This document shows, piece after piece, positions 35,551-45,782 of a stretch of 64,000 nt of DNA. The stretch is from the NCBI RefSeq assembly GCF_002080435.1, contig NZ_CP020538.1, positions 2,227,501 to 2,291,500 on the forward strand, read 5' to 3'. The stretch comes from Sphingobium herbicidovorans. Its GTDB lineage: Bacteria; Pseudomonadota; Alphaproteobacteria; Sphingomonadales; Sphingomonadaceae. The notes beneath the pieces are model-generated. The model had not been told where the DNA came from and searched no databases. It saw nothing but the letters and a program-made list of their open reading frames with translations. Position 1 is the first letter of the stretch, and each line of letters starts with the position of its first letter. Both the position numbers and the translations under genes were made by a program.

Positions 35551-36267
35551 CTAGCGGCCGGTCGCCCTGTCCTGCGCCGCGAAGATCTGCGCGCAGCCGA
35601 TGCGGGCGAGACGGAGCAGGCGGAGCAGCTCTTCCTCGTCATAGGCCGCGCCTTCTGCGGTAGCCTGGACTTCGGCGAACTTGCCGTCCCCGGTCAGGAT
35701 CAGGTTGGCGTCAGTCTCTGCATTGCTGTCCTCGGCATAGTCGAGGTCCAGAACGGGCGTGCCGTTGTAGATGCCACAGCTGATCGCCGCGACCTTCTGA
35801 ATGATCGGGTCTTCGGCCAATGCGCCGGACGCCAGCAGCTTGTCTATGGCGATGCGCAGTGCGACCCAGCTGCCCGAGATGGCGGCGGTGCGGGTGCCGC
35901 CATCGGCCTGGATGACGTCGCAATCTACGACGATCTGGCGTTCGCCCAGCTTCTTGAGATCCACCACGGTGCGCAGCGAGCGACCGATTAGCCGCTGGAT
36001 CTCCTGGGTACGTCCCGACTGCTTGCCCTTGGCGGCCTCGCGGCTACCACGGGTATGGGTGGCGCGGGGCAGCATGCCATATTCCGCCGTGACCCAGCCT
36101 GAGCCCTTGCCGCGCAGGAAGGGGGGCACCTTTTCCTCGACCGATGCGGTGCACAGCACGCGCGTGTCGCCGAAGCTGACGAGGCAGCTGCCCTCTGCAT
36201 GAATGGTGAAGCCGGGCTCCATGGTGATGTCGCGCATCTGGTCGGGCGCGCGGCCGGAAGGACGCAT
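35551..36267 (-). CDS. rph: ribonuclease PH
   Basis: The 238-residue phosphorolytic exonuclease trims tRNA 3' ends. Seen are [41 protein letters not shown] and [18 protein letters not shown], all conserved in the family. Length is normal. The rph-rdgB-hemW series runs on the minus strand. hrcA-grpE runs divergently beyond a small lipoprotein gene. Confidence 0.96.
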   Translation of the reverse strand: MRPSGRAPDQMRDITMEPGFTIHAEGSCLVSFGDTRVLCTASVEEKVPPFLRGKGSGWVTAEYGMLPRATHTRGSREAAKGKQSGRTQEIQRLIGRSLRTVVDLKKLGERQIVVDCDVIQADGGTRTAAISGSWVALRIAIDKLLASGALAEDPIIQKVAAISCGIYNGTPVLDLDYAEDSNAETDANLILTGDGKFAEVQATAEGAAYDEEELLRLLRLARIGCAQIFAAQDRATGR

Positions 36268-36364
36268 AAAATTGTTTCTCCGAAGCGTTCAGTGGGTGGG
36301 GCTTAGCGCCGGGCGTGGCGTCATGCCAGTGGCGATACGCGCGAAAGATGATAGGAAGCCTGGC

Positions 36365-36874
36365 ATGCAACTGCGATGGATGATGATTTTGACGGGTGCA
36401 GCCCTGCTGGCGGGATGCACGCAGGAGCGCCCCGAGCTGGAAAAGCCGGTCGCGGCGGGGGATACGATTCGTTTCTCCGCTGGTCCCTGCTTCGGCACCT
36501 GCCCCACCTATAGCCTGCGCGTGACGCCGGACGGTTCCGGCCTGATTGAGCCGGAGCGGTTCACGGCCGTTCCCGGCGCGACCCGCTTTACGGTCACCCG
36601 CCCGCAATATCGCCGCTTCCGTGCAATGCTGGCGCAGTTCCGTCCGCCTGCCGGGACAACCAGGCGAATCACGCATGGCGAAAATTGCACGCGCTTCGCT
36701 ACGGACATGCCCGGTTACACGATTGAATGGCTGAGGGCGGACGCCCCGCCAACCCGGCTGGAGTTTCAATCGGGATGCGGCGACGCTGCTTATGGCAAGC
36801 TGCGCGCGGCGATCGCTTCGATCCCTCGGATGCTGGACGTCGATGCCATGGTCAAGCCAACAGGCCGCCGCTAG
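36365..36874 (+). CDS. DUF6438-like lipoprotein
   Basis: The 169-residue lipoprotein has the signal MQLRWMMILTGAALLAGC with an immediate lipobox cysteine. Its domain has GPCFGTCPTYSLRVTPDGSG, which resembles DUF6438. Four cysteines in the mature part suggest disulfides. It interrupts the common rph/hrcA neighbourhood. Function unknown. An in-frame ATG at 36323 is a weaker start. Confidence 0.75.
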   Translation: MQLRWMMILTGAALLAGCTQERPELEKPVAAGDTIRFSAGPCFGTCPTYSLRVTPDGSGLIEPERFTAVPGATRFTVTRPQYRRFRAMLAQFRPPAGTTRRITHGENCTRFATDMPGYTIEWLRADAPPTRLEFQSGCGDAAYGKLRAAIASIPRMLDVDAMVKPTGRR

Positions 36875-36912
36875 TGCGCGACTTGAGTGCGGCCGATTGC
36901 TTGCCTAGATAG

Positions 36913-37962
36913 ATGGCCATGGCGGTCACACCGGTTACAGAACTCAATGAGCGGGCGCGCGACGTCTTTCGCGTGGTGGTCGAGAGCTATCTCGGCACCG
37001 GCTTGCCCGTGGGTTCGCGCACCATCAGCAAGATCGCCTCGCTCAGCCTGTCGCCCGCATCGATCCGCAACGTCATGCAGGATCTTGAGGAACTGGGGCT
37101 GCTGGCCGCGCCGCATACATCCGCAGGGCGGATGCCGACCGAAACCGGGCTGCGCCTTTTTGTCGATGGCATGATGCAGGCGGCAGAGCCATCTATCGAG
37201 GAACGACGCGCGATCGAGGCGGGCGTCGTTGAAGGAGGACCGATCGAGGAGGCGCTGTCAGCGGCTACCGCTGCCTTGTCCGGCCTTTCCGCCTGCGCCG
37301 GGATCGTGATGGTGCCCAAGCGCGAGCCGGTGCTGCGGCAATTCGGCTTTGTGCCATTGAACGACCGGCAGGCGCTCGCCGTGCTGGTCGGGCAGGACGG
37401 ATCGGTTGAAAACCGCGTGCTGGACATGCCGCGGGGTGTGACGCCGGTGATGCTGAACGAAGCGGCGAACTTCATGTCGGCGCGGTTTGCCGGGATGACG
37501 CTGCGGGAAGCGGGTGACGCCCTGCAGCGGGAGATGGAGGGCGAACGGACGGCGTTGCAGGGCGCGGCGCGCGAACTGGTGGAACGGGGGATCGCGGTCT
37601 GGTCGCAGGATGCCGATGATCGGCCCGTGCTGATCGTTCGGGGGCAGGCGCATTTGCTGGATGACGGCACCGCTGCGGACCTGGAACGGGTGCGGCAGTT
37701 GCTGGAGCAGCTGGAAGGCAAGCAGGAGATTTCGCGCCTGCTGGAAAATGCGCTGGCGGGGAGCGCGACGAAAATCTTCATCGGGTCGGAAAACAAGCTC
37801 TTTTCCCTGTCCGGTTCTTCGGTCATAGCCGCGCCTTACCGTGGCGGCGATGGCCGTGTCGTCGGCGTGGTCGGGGTCATTGGCCCCACGCGCTTGAACT
37901 ATGCGCGGGTGATCCCCATGGTGGATTTCACTGCGCAGACGTTGTCGAGATTGATGAGATGA
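36913..37962 (+). CDS. hrcA: heat-inducible transcription repressor HrcA
   Basis: The 349-residue repressor has an N-terminal winged helix with NERARDVFRVVVESYLGTG, GSRTISK and SPASIRNVMQDLEELGLL. HTSAGRMPTETGLR follows, then a GAF-like dimerisation part and the C-terminal VVGVIGPTRLNYARVI. It controls groE-type genes through CIRCE, which I do not find in this window. The stop overlaps grpE by four bases. Confidence 0.95.
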   Translation: MAMAVTPVTELNERARDVFRVVVESYLGTGLPVGSRTISKIASLSLSPASIRNVMQDLEELGLLAAPHTSAGRMPTETGLRLFVDGMMQAAEPSIEERRAIEAGVVEGGPIEEALSAATAALSGLSACAGIVMVPKREPVLRQFGFVPLNDRQALAVLVGQDGSVENRVLDMPRGVTPVMLNEAANFMSARFAGMTLREAGDALQREMEGERTALQGAARELVERGIAVWSQDADDRPVLIVRGQAHLLDDGTAADLERVRQLLEQLEGKQEISRLLENALAGSATKIFIGSENKLFSLSGSSVIAAPYRGGDGRVVGVVGVIGPTRLNYARVIPMVDFTAQTLSRLMR

Positions 37963-38513
37963 GCGAAGACAAGCAGAATATCGAAAATACCGAAGTTGTG
38001 GATGAACTGCCCGAGGACACCGCACCTGCTGGAGACGCTGCGGCGGAGCGTATCGCTGCGCTGGAGGCCGAACTGGCAACGGCAAAGCAGGATGTTCTCT
38101 ATGCCCATGCCGAGACGCAGAATGTCCGGCGGCGACTGGAAAAGGAACTGGCGGACGCCCGCTCCTACGCTTCGACGGCTTTCGCCCGCGACATATTGTC
38201 GGTCGCCGACAATCTGGGGCGCGCGTTGCAGGCGATACCGGCGGACCTGCGCGAAGACGACAAGTTCAAGGGACTGGTCGCCGGTCTGGAAGCGACGGGC
38301 CGCGAGCTGGAGAATGTGTTCGGGCGCAACGGCATCGAAAAGCTGGTTTCTGTCGGGCAGCCGCTCGACCCCAACAAGCATCAGGCGATGATGGAAGTGC
38401 CATCCGATGAGGCCGAGCCGGGAACTGTGCTGGTCGAGATGCAGGCGGGATATATGATCAAGGACCGGCTGTTGCGGCCGGCGCTGGTGAGTGTGGCGAA
38501 GAAGCCCGACTGA
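37959..38513 (+). CDS. grpE: nucleotide exchange factor GrpE
   Basis: The 184-residue DnaK cochaperone has an acidic N-terminal segment, a long coiled coil (about 28-85, with ETQNVRRRLEKELADA) and a beta-wing ending with GYMIKDRLLRPALVSVAK. It overlaps hrcA and is followed by a clear terminator. dnaK is not in the window. Confidence 0.96.
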   Translation: MSEDKQNIENTEVVDELPEDTAPAGDAAAERIAALEAELATAKQDVLYAHAETQNVRRRLEKELADARSYASTAFARDILSVADNLGRALQAIPADLREDDKFKGLVAGLEATGRELENVFGRNGIEKLVSVGQPLDPNKHQAMMEVPSDEAEPGTVLVEMQAGYMIKDRLLRPALVSVAKKPD

Positions 38514-38542
38514 CCAAAAACGCCCGTATCCGGGAGCTATTG

Positions 38543-38574
38543 ACCCTCCGGTCCTTTGGACTGGAGGGTTTTTT
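38543..38574 (+). terminator. terminator of hrcA-grpE
   Basis: ACCCTCC pairs with GGAGGGT, continued inside by GGTCC/GGACT around TTTG, followed by six T. It lies about 30 bases after the grpE stop. Confidence 0.85.
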
Positions 38575-38597
38575 CGTGAATGAAATAGTGAGTTGGA

Positions 38598-38639
38598 TTG
38601 ACTTTTTTCGAATCTAAGATATATCGTAGTGCATCGTAG
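38598..38639 (+). promoter_or_regulatory. padR promoter with tandem operator-like repeat
   Basis: TTGACT (38598-38603) and TATATC (38620-38625) are 16 bases apart. The direct repeat ATCGTAG (38623-38629 and 38633-38639), with a ten-base period and TGC between copies, overlaps the -10 box. Such placement suits repression, probably by the PadR protein encoded 18 bases downstream. The composition here is much more AT-rich than the flanks. Confidence 0.5.
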
Positions 38640-38656
38640 ACATATGGAATAATGTT

Positions 38657-39289
38657 ATGCACGCTTTTATGAACAAGGATGCCCGTCGGCGCCATGGTGG
38701 TCACGCGCATTTCGCGGCGATGGGGGGCCGACATGGTCGGCACGGTGAAGGACATGGGCCGTTTGGCGCAGGCCCTGGTCCCTTTGGCGGCGGGTCAATG
38801 CGCGGCGGCGGGGGTGGCCGGGGCGGCCGGCGGCGATTGTTCAGCAACGATTCGCTCCAGTTGATCCTGCTGCACTTGCTGAGCGAGACGCCCCGTCATG
38901 GCTATGACCTGATCCGCGAGATCGAGAGTCGGTCGGGGGAAGCCTATGCGCCCAGCCCGGGCGTGGTCTATCCGACGCTGACGATGCTGGCGGACATGGA
39001 CCTGATCGCCGAACAGCCGGGCGCAGGCAGCCGCAAGCTGTTCGCCATCAGCGAAGCGGGGCGCGTGCATTTGAGCGAGCATGCGGATGCACTGAAGGAG
39101 GCGATGGAGCGGTTGACGTCCCTGGCGCAGCAGGCCGAGCAGGTCGATGGCGCGCCGATCCGGCGGGCGATGCACAATCTGTCGATAGCCGTGCGGGCGC
39201 GGCTGGAACGGGAAGGAGCCGACCGGGAGACGATGTTCGATGTCGCATCGCTGATCGACGAGGCCGCAAGCAAGATCGAAAGGCTCTGA
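38657..39289 (+). CDS. PadR family transcriptional regulator with His/Gly-rich N-terminus
   Basis: The 210-residue regulator has a PadR winged helix in the middle (about 63-140: QLILLHLLSETPRHGYDLI, SPGVVYPTLTMLADMDLI). A helical dimerisation tail follows. The first 60 residues are rich in His, Gly and Arg with HxxH spacing (GRHGRHGEGHG), unlike the folded part. This could bind metal. The DUF2218 gene follows after one base, a pairing often linked to iron uptake regulation. The start could also be 38669. Confidence 0.88.
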   Translation: MHAFMNKDARRRHGGHAHFAAMGGRHGRHGEGHGPFGAGPGPFGGGSMRGGGGGRGGRRRLFSNDSLQLILLHLLSETPRHGYDLIREIESRSGEAYAPSPGVVYPTLTMLADMDLIAEQPGAGSRKLFAISEAGRVHLSEHADALKEAMERLTSLAQQAEQVDGAPIRRAMHNLSIAVRARLEREGADRETMFDVASLIDEAASKIERL

Positions 39290-39290
39290 C

Positions 39291-39569
39291 ATGATGCTGA
39301 CCGCGCACGTGCCGACGGCTCAGGGCAGCCGCTACCTCCAGCAATTGTGCAAACATTGGGGGCACAAGTTCGAGACGGAGTGCGACGCGGAGAAGGGCGT
39401 GATCGCTTTTCCCATGGGGCCGATCCGGCTGGCGGCCGGGGCGGACGGGCTTACCGTGACGATCGAGCCGAACGAGGATGCTGACGCCGAGCGGTTCAAG
39501 CAGGTGGTGGCGGAGCATCTCGACCGCTTTGCGTTTCGGGAAGCGCCTTTGCGGTTTGACTGGGGGTGA
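39291..39569 (+). CDS. DUF2218 domain-containing protein
   Basis: The 92-residue protein matches DUF2218: YLQQLCKHWGHKFE at the start, then IAFPMGPIRL and a FKQVVAEHLDRFAFRE helix. DUF2218 genes often sit with PadR regulators and siderophore-interacting reductases; only the PadR gene is here. ATG at 39291 or 39294 may be used. Function unknown. Confidence 0.88.
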   Translation: MMLTAHVPTAQGSRYLQQLCKHWGHKFETECDAEKGVIAFPMGPIRLAAGADGLTVTIEPNEDADAERFKQVVAEHLDRFAFREAPLRFDWG

Positions 39570-39604
39570 GGGTGCGCGTGGGATGGGGTGGCGTGTAGTC
39601 TCCT

Positions 39605-39633
39605 GAGATCCCAGCTTTCGCTGGGATGACGGA
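39605..39633. repeat. 29-base dispersed hairpin repeat, copy 1
   Basis: The core ATCCCAGC-TTTC-GCTGGGAT is a perfect hairpin. The whole 29 bases are identical to a copy at 56441-56469. It stands between convergent genes and may also act as a terminator, although no T run follows. Confidence 0.8.
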
Positions 39634-39645
39634 TGCGAGGCGGCG

Positions 39646-40137
39646 TTAGCGGCTGGGGATGCGGCGGGCGCTGGCCAGGTGATGGGCGTGGGTGATGGCG
39701 ACTGCCAGGGCGTCGGAGGCGTCCGGCCCCGCTACCTTAGCGCCGGGGAGCAGGCGGGACACCATGGCGTGGACCTGATCCTTGGACGCGTTGCCGACGC
39801 CGACCACCGACTTTTTGACGAGGCGCGCGGCATATTCGCCCACCTCCATGCCGGAGCGCGAGGCGGCGAGCAGCACGACGCCGCGCGCCTGGCCGAGCTT
39901 CAGGGTCGATTGCGGGTTCACGTTGACGAACACTTCCTCGACCGCCGCGCCGCCCGGCTGATGTTCAAGGATGAGGTCGGCGAGCGCGAGATCGAGCACC
40001 AGCAGGCGGCTCGCCAGCGGCATCGCTGAGTCCGTCTTGATCTGTCCGTTGGCGATGTGGGAGAGGCGATTGCCGTCAGCGGCGATCACGCCCCAGCCCG
40101 TGGTGCCAAGGCCGGGGTCGAGGCCGAGGATGATCAT
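39646..40137 (-). CDS. ruvC: Holliday junction endonuclease RuvC
   Basis: The 163-residue resolvase has the N-terminal [13 protein letters not shown] with the first catalytic aspartate. [24 protein letters not shown] carries the glutamate, and [15 protein letters not shown] carries the last two acidic residues. ruvA and ruvB are not adjacent in this window. yebC lies upstream on the same strand. Confidence 0.96.
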   Translation of the reverse strand: MIILGLDPGLGTTGWGVIAADGNRLSHIANGQIKTDSAMPLASRLLVLDLALADLILEHQPGGAAVEEVFVNVNPQSTLKLGQARGVVLLAASRSGMEVGEYAARLVKKSVVGVGNASKDQVHAMVSRLLPGAKVAGPDASDALAVAITHAHHLASARRIPSR

Positions 40138-40146
40138 GCTGAGGGG

Positions 40147-40250
40147 TTCACGCGGAGACGCGAAGGCGCGGAGAAGGAGTATGGCTCAAGCCAACCCATC
40201 GCTGGGCTTGCGATCGCTATTGTCTCCGCGCCCCCGCGCCCCCGCGTGAA
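40147..40250. repeat. long interrupted inverted repeat between yebC and ruvC
   Basis: TTCACGCGG (40147-40155) pairs with CCGCGTGAA (40242-40250). Further inside, GCGCGGAGA pairs with TCTCCGCGC. The arms are GC-rich and separated by about 50 bases. It resembles other dispersed palindromes of this genome type and may form a large cruciform or an RNA hairpin. Confidence 0.6.
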
Positions 40251-40256
40251 ATCCAC

Positions 40257-41000
40257 TTAACCCAGCTTCTCCATAACGTCGTCGGAGACTTCGTAATTGC
40301 CCCAGACGGTCTGGACGTCGTCATCATCTTCCAACGTGTCCACCAGCTTCATCAGCGTGGCGGCATTGGCTTCGTCGACTTCCACGGTGGTCTGCGGCTT
40401 CCAGGCGAGCTTGGCGCCCTCGGCCGGGCCGAGCTTGGCTTCCAGCGCCTTGGCGACTTCGTGAAGCGCGTCCATGGCGGTCCAGATTTCATGTTCGTCG
40501 TCGTTCGACGAGACATCATCCGCGCCCGCTTCCAGAGCGGCTTCAAAGATCGCGTCGGCATCGCCGGCGCTGGCGGGATAAGTGATGAGGCCCATGCGGT
40601 CGAAGCCGTGGCTGACCGCGCCGGACGCGCCCAGATTGCCGCCATTTTTGGAGAAGGCGGTGCGGACGTTGGTCGCGGTGCGGTTGCGGTTGTCGGTCAG
40701 CGCCTCGACGATGATGGCGACGCCGCCGGGGCCATAGCCTTCGTAGCGGATTTCTTCGTAATTTTCCGTGTCGCCGCCGATCGCCTTGTCGATGGCGCGC
40801 TGGATATTGTCCTTGGGCATGGACTGCGCCTTGGCCGCGTTGACCGCGAGGCGGAGGCGGGGGTTCATGTCCGGGTCGGGCATGCCCATCTTGGCCGCGA
40901 CGGTGATTTCGCGGCTGAGCTTGGAGAACATCGAGGAACGCTTTTTGTCCTGCGCGCCCTTGCGATGCATGATGTTCTTGAATTTGCTATGGCCGGCCAC
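40257..41000 (-). CDS. YebC/PmpR family protein
   Basis: The 247-residue protein begins [20 protein letters not shown] and includes [15 protein letters not shown] and [19 protein letters not shown], all diagnostic. Family members are described as transcriptional regulators and, more recently, as translation factors that relieve stalling on proline stretches. It precedes ruvC as in many proteobacteria. Confidence 0.95.
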   Translation of the reverse strand: MAGHSKFKNIMHRKGAQDKKRSSMFSKLSREITVAAKMGMPDPDMNPRLRLAVNAAKAQSMPKDNIQRAIDKAIGGDTENYEEIRYEGYGPGGVAIIVEALTDNRNRTATNVRTAFSKNGGNLGASGAVSHGFDRMGLITYPASAGDADAIFEAALEAGADDVSSNDDEHEIWTAMDALHEVAKALEAKLGPAEGAKLAWKPQTTVEVDEANAATLMKLVDTLEDDDDVQTVWGNYEVSDDVMEKLG

Positions 41001-41067
41001 GGCCTGCTCCTAAACTTGTCTGTTTGTCCGAAGGGCGCTCTCTAGCGGGCGCGCCTGCCAAGCGCAA

Positions 41068-41394
41068 CTAGACGAGGATCGCCGTGCCCGAGGCGGAAAC
41101 CATCAGCATGGAGCCGTTGGAGCCAAGCACTTCATAATCGAGATCGACCCCGACCACGGCGTTCGCGCCGAGCGTGGCGGCGCGCATACGCATTTCACCG
41201 ATAGCCTGTTCGCGGGCGCGCTGGAGAACGTCCTCATAAGCGCCGGAGCGCCCGCCGACGATGTCGCGCACGCTGGCGAAAAGATCGCGGAAGAGATTGG
41301 CGCCCACGATCACCTCGCCGGTGACGATGCCGAGATATTCCTTGGCCGGACGCCCTTCCAGGCGGCTGGTGGTGCTGACGATGATCTCGGACAT
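41068..41394 (-). CDS. YbjQ family (UPF0145) protein
   Basis: The 108-residue protein fits UPF0145: [40 protein letters not shown], then [19 protein letters not shown]. The fold is small and often called a heavy-metal-binding domain without firm evidence. Function unknown. Confidence 0.92.
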   Translation of the reverse strand: MSEIIVSTTSRLEGRPAKEYLGIVTGEVIVGANLFRDLFASVRDIVGGRSGAYEDVLQRAREQAIGEMRMRAATLGANAVVGVDLDYEVLGSNGSMLMVSASGTAILV

Positions 41395-41459
41395 GGTTGC
41401 TACCTCCTTGGATTGAAAGCATTGCCATCCTATACGCGAGGTACTGGCCGGGGTAATTC

Positions 41460-42089
41460 ATGAATCGCGACGAAATCGATTTGCTCAAGATGTTGGCCGG
41501 TGATGTGCAGTGGGCGCTGGATCATCTCGCACAATCCGATACGCAGACAGCGCGTCGCAACTTGATTCGCTGCCTCGTGTCGGCGGCCGAAGGGATGTCA
41601 TGGACCTATCGTATGAACATCATGTCCATGGCACGGCATTTTGATGAGGCAAACCCGCTAATCGAAATGGCGTTTGCCGAAGCATCCTACGCTGTCACGG
41701 AAAATGGTGTAATCGTCGAGCAAGCGCGTCATATCTCTTTGACAGCCATGATCCGGCTGACGACCAGGGTGGCGCAAACCTTCTGTCCCGAGGTCAAGGT
41801 GGATTTTGGGGTGGCGGGTTGGTCCGCCCTGAAGAAGGCGATATCTGTTCGCAACCGGATCACCCACCCCAAACAGCCTGAAGACCTGTTGCTGTCAGAC
41901 GACGAAATCGAAGCCGCCAAGGCAGGCTTTTTCTGGTTTTCGGATATGGCGATGGGGGTAATGGAAGCTGCGATCAAGACCTTCGCCGCCGATGTCAGGC
42001 TCGCAAAAGACCTAATCGAAAAATATAAATCCGGCGATCCTGACACGCTCGCTTTATTCAAGAGAGCGCATCAGGGACTGGACGACTGA
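41460..42089 (+). CDS. HEPN-like hypothetical protein
   Basis: The 209-residue all-helical protein carries RNRITHP (Rx4H) near residue 131, the catalytic pattern of HEPN ribonucleases and related proteins. Helical segments before and after it fit that fold. No antitoxin or nucleotidyltransferase gene adjoins it, since gapR lies convergent three bases away. It may be an RNA-cleaving protein or a degenerate HEPN. The overall family is not one I can name. Confidence 0.6.
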   Translation: MNRDEIDLLKMLAGDVQWALDHLAQSDTQTARRNLIRCLVSAAEGMSWTYRMNIMSMARHFDEANPLIEMAFAEASYAVTENGVIVEQARHISLTAMIRLTTRVAQTFCPEVKVDFGVAGWSALKKAISVRNRITHPKQPEDLLLSDDEIEAAKAGFFWFSDMAMGVMEAAIKTFAADVRLAKDLIEKYKSGDPDTLALFKRAHQGLDD

Positions 42090-42092
42090 AAA

Positions 42093-42335
42093 TCAGTCCA
42101 TGCCCAGCGCCGACAGATAGGTCTGGAGGACCGCTTCCATCTCCTGTCGATCATGCGCCGGCATTTTCCGCAGGCGGACGATCTGACGCATTATCTTGGC
42201 GTCGTACCCGGTTGACTTTGCCTCGAGATAGACGTCCTTGATGTCGTCGCCGATGCCCTTTTTCTCTTCCTCCAAGCGCTCAATGCGCTCGATATACAGC
42301 AACAGCTGATCGGCGGCGACGTTGCCCTCGCTCAT
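42093..42335 (-). CDS. gapR: GapR family (DUF2312) nucleoid-associated protein
   Basis: The 80-residue coiled-coil protein has [41 protein letters not shown] and a short C-terminal helix, the DUF2312 pattern. In Caulobacter GapR binds overtwisted DNA as a tetramer and assists topoisomerases. Length is normal and the start follows the usual [15 protein letters not shown] N-terminus. Confidence 0.93.
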   Translation of the reverse strand: MSEGNVAADQLLLYIERIERLEEEKKGIGDDIKDVYLEAKSTGYDAKIMRQIVRLRKMPAHDRQEMEAVLQTYLSALGMD

Positions 42336-42380
42336 ATTTCAAATCTCCAGAAAGAATGTGAATCGGGTTGGCGACTGCTC

Positions 42381-42680
42381 CTAATGGCTGTCGGCGTTCT
42401 TCGCCACACTCTCCTGCATCTTTGCGATCTGTTCGGGGGTCGCTTCGCCCTGATGGCGCTGTTTCCATTCGGAAAAAGGCATGCCATGCACGATTTCGCG
42501 GGCTTCTTCGCGGCTGAGCGACCCGTCGGCTTCGGCGATCCAGTCGGCCAGGCAGTTGCGGCAGAAGCCTGCCGTGCCCATCAGGTCGATATTCTGAACG
42601 TCGGTCCGATGCTGCAAATGCGCGATGAGGCGGCGGAAGGCGGTTGCGGCAACCGCATCGGTGAGTATTGTGTCGGCCAC
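42381..42680 (-). CDS. DUF1244 domain-containing protein
   Basis: The 99-residue helical protein shows FRRLIAHLQHRTDVQNIDLM, GFCRNCLADW with a CxxC pair, and YGMPFSEWK-like HGMPFSEWKQRHQ. This is DUF1244. The CxxC could bind metal. Function unknown; the gene lies just upstream of gapR on the same strand. Confidence 0.9.
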   Translation of the reverse strand: MADTILTDAVAATAFRRLIAHLQHRTDVQNIDLMGTAGFCRNCLADWIAEADGSLSREEAREIVHGMPFSEWKQRHQGEATPEQIAKMQESVAKNADSH

Positions 42681-42785
42681 GGCGATCCTTTCGCTGATCT
42701 ACATCATCCTGTCGTGCAGCACGGATAATCGAAAACGACGCCCTGGCAAAGCAGAGGCGCCCATGACGGTCAGGAGCTATTTGGA

Positions 42786-44220
<1,435 letters not shown>

Positions 44221-44237
<17 letters not shown>

Positions 44238-44850
44238 GCGCGAGCAGGCCGAGCGCGGCAAGGTCGCGGCGCAGAGTGGGGGCGTCGCGGAACAGATGGC
44301 CGTGGATGCCGAGCGCCTGTGCCGCCGCGATATTGTCTTCGCGATCGTCGATGAACAGCGTTTCTTCCGCGGGCAGGCCGAATCGGTCGAGCGCCAGGCG
44401 GTAGATGGCGGGATCTGGCTTTGCGATCCGTTCGACGCCCGACACGACGATGTCGCGGAAGTGCGCGAATAGGGCGGCTTCGCGGGCGTGGAAGGGCGTC
44501 CAGAATTCCGCGCTGAAATTGGTGAGGGCGTAGAGCGGCACGCCCCGCTGGTGCAGGTCGCGGACCAGTTCGGGCATGCCGGCGACGGCGGGCTGGACAC
44601 TGTCGATGAAGCGATCGCCCCAGAGGCGGATCAGCGGTTCATGTTCGGGATGGCGGGCGATCAGTTCCGCGCTGGTTTCCGCGAAGGGGCGGCCCATGTC
44701 ATGCTGGACATGCCAGTCCATCGACACGACATCGCGCAGAAACGCGTCGAGCGCCCGATCGTCATGGATCAGGCGCTCGTAGAGGAGCCGAGGCTCCCAA
44801 TGGTAGAGGACCTTGCCGACGTCGAAGATGACGGCGGCGATGTCCGCCAT
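44221..44850 (-). CDS. HAD family hydrolase (HAD-IA)
   Basis: The 209-residue cytosolic protein has motif I VIFDVGKVLYHW, motif II LYALTNFS, a lysine in AKPDPAIYRLAL and motif IV FIDDREDNI. Motif I reads DxG where phosphatases have DxD. That is common in the YihX/haloacid dehalogenase-like subgroup, so phosphatase activity is uncertain. It overlaps the end of pyk and lies four bases from rpmJ on the same strand. Confidence 0.88.
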
Positions 44851-44854
44851 TCAA

Positions 44855-44980
44855 TCAGCCCTGGCGGGCCTTGAAACGGCGGTTGGTCTTGTTGATGACA
44901 TAGGTGCGGCCGCGACGGCGGATCACGCGGTTGTCCCGGTGACGGCCCTTGAGCGACTTGAGCGAGTTGCGGATCTTCAT
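44855..44980 (-). CDS. rpmJ: 50S ribosomal protein L36
   Basis: The 41-residue basic protein begins [19 protein letters not shown] and ends with [12 protein letters not shown]. Zinc-binding cysteines are absent, as in the C-minus (YkgO-like) form that is the usual single L36 in alphaproteobacteria. It binds 23S rRNA in the large subunit. Confidence 0.95.
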   Translation of the reverse strand: MKIRNSLKSLKGRHRDNRVIRRRGRTYVINKTNRRFKARQG

Positions 44981-45179
44981 GGAACCAGCCTTTTAAGAAT
45001 CTTTGCGTGATCGGAAAATCGAAGCGCAGCCCCTATGGGCGGTACAGGCGAAAGTCAAGGGCGGCTGACCGCTCTTTTGCCCCGTTCATTCGCCATGCAG
45101 CCAAGCCATGGCTTCACATGTTTGAAGAGAAAAGCCGCCCGGCGTCGTGTATGGCTGACGCATCCTGTCGGAGACAAGC

Positions 45180-45782
45180 ATGATGATGAAGCAAATCCTC
45201 CTCCCCGCCGCATTGGCCCTGTCGCTGTCCGCCTGCGCGACCGCTGTGCCGCCGGTTGAAGTGACGCGGTTCCATGTAGGCGACCCGGCGCGCAGCGGGA
45301 CGATCGCGGTGGAGGAAATGCCCGACAACCCGGACGCGGGGCTGGAATTCCGCACCTATGCGGCGGCGGTGGAGCAGGAGTTGCAGCGCGTGGGCTTTAC
45401 CCCGCCGGCGGCTGCGGGCGCGCGGAGCGACTATGTCGCGCTGGTTGGTTTTCGCCGCAGCTTCCGCCCGACCGGCTATGGCGATGACGGCAGGCCGGTC
45501 AGCGTAGGCGTGGGCGGCGGCGTTGGCAGCGGCGGCTTTTCCGGCATGGGCGTGGGCATCGGCATCAACCTGTCGGGGCGGCCCAAGGATGTGGTGATGA
45601 CGCAGTTGCAGGTGCAGATCCGCCGCCGCGCCGATTCGGCGACTTTGTGGGAAGGACGGGCGGTGAGCCAGGCGCGCGAAGGCACGCCCGCAGCCCAGCC
45701 GGGCCTTGCCGCGCAAAAGCTCGCGAGCGCGCTCATCGGGGGCTATCCGGGCGAATCGGGGCGCACTATAACCGTCAAATGA
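45180..45782 (+). CDS. DUF4136 domain-containing lipoprotein
   Basis: The 200-residue protein has a lipoprotein signal with [13 protein letters not shown]4136-like domain follows ([15 protein letters not shown] near residue 62). A glycine-rich insert ([20 protein letters not shown]) lies in the middle, and [19 protein letters not shown] near the end. It is probably anchored in the outer membrane. The peptidase gene follows with an ATGA overlap. An ATG three bases later is also possible. Confidence 0.85.
   Translation: MMMKQILLPAALALSLSACATAVPPVEVTRFHVGDPARSGTIAVEEMPDNPDAGLEFRTYAAAVEQELQRVGFTPPAAAGARSDYVALVGFRRSFRPTGYGDDGRPVSVGVGGGVGSGGFSGMGVGIGINLSGRPKDVVMTQLQVQIRRRADSATLWEGRAVSQAREGTPAAQPGLAAQKLASALIGGYPGESGRTITVK

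Noticed and set aside
36882..36910. CTTG...CCTAGAT resembling a sigma-32 promoter before hrcA
   Set aside because: The spacing would place the transcript start inside the hrcA start codon. Only a leaderless start at 36919 could rescue it. No CIRCE element (GCACTC-N9-GAGTGC) is found here.
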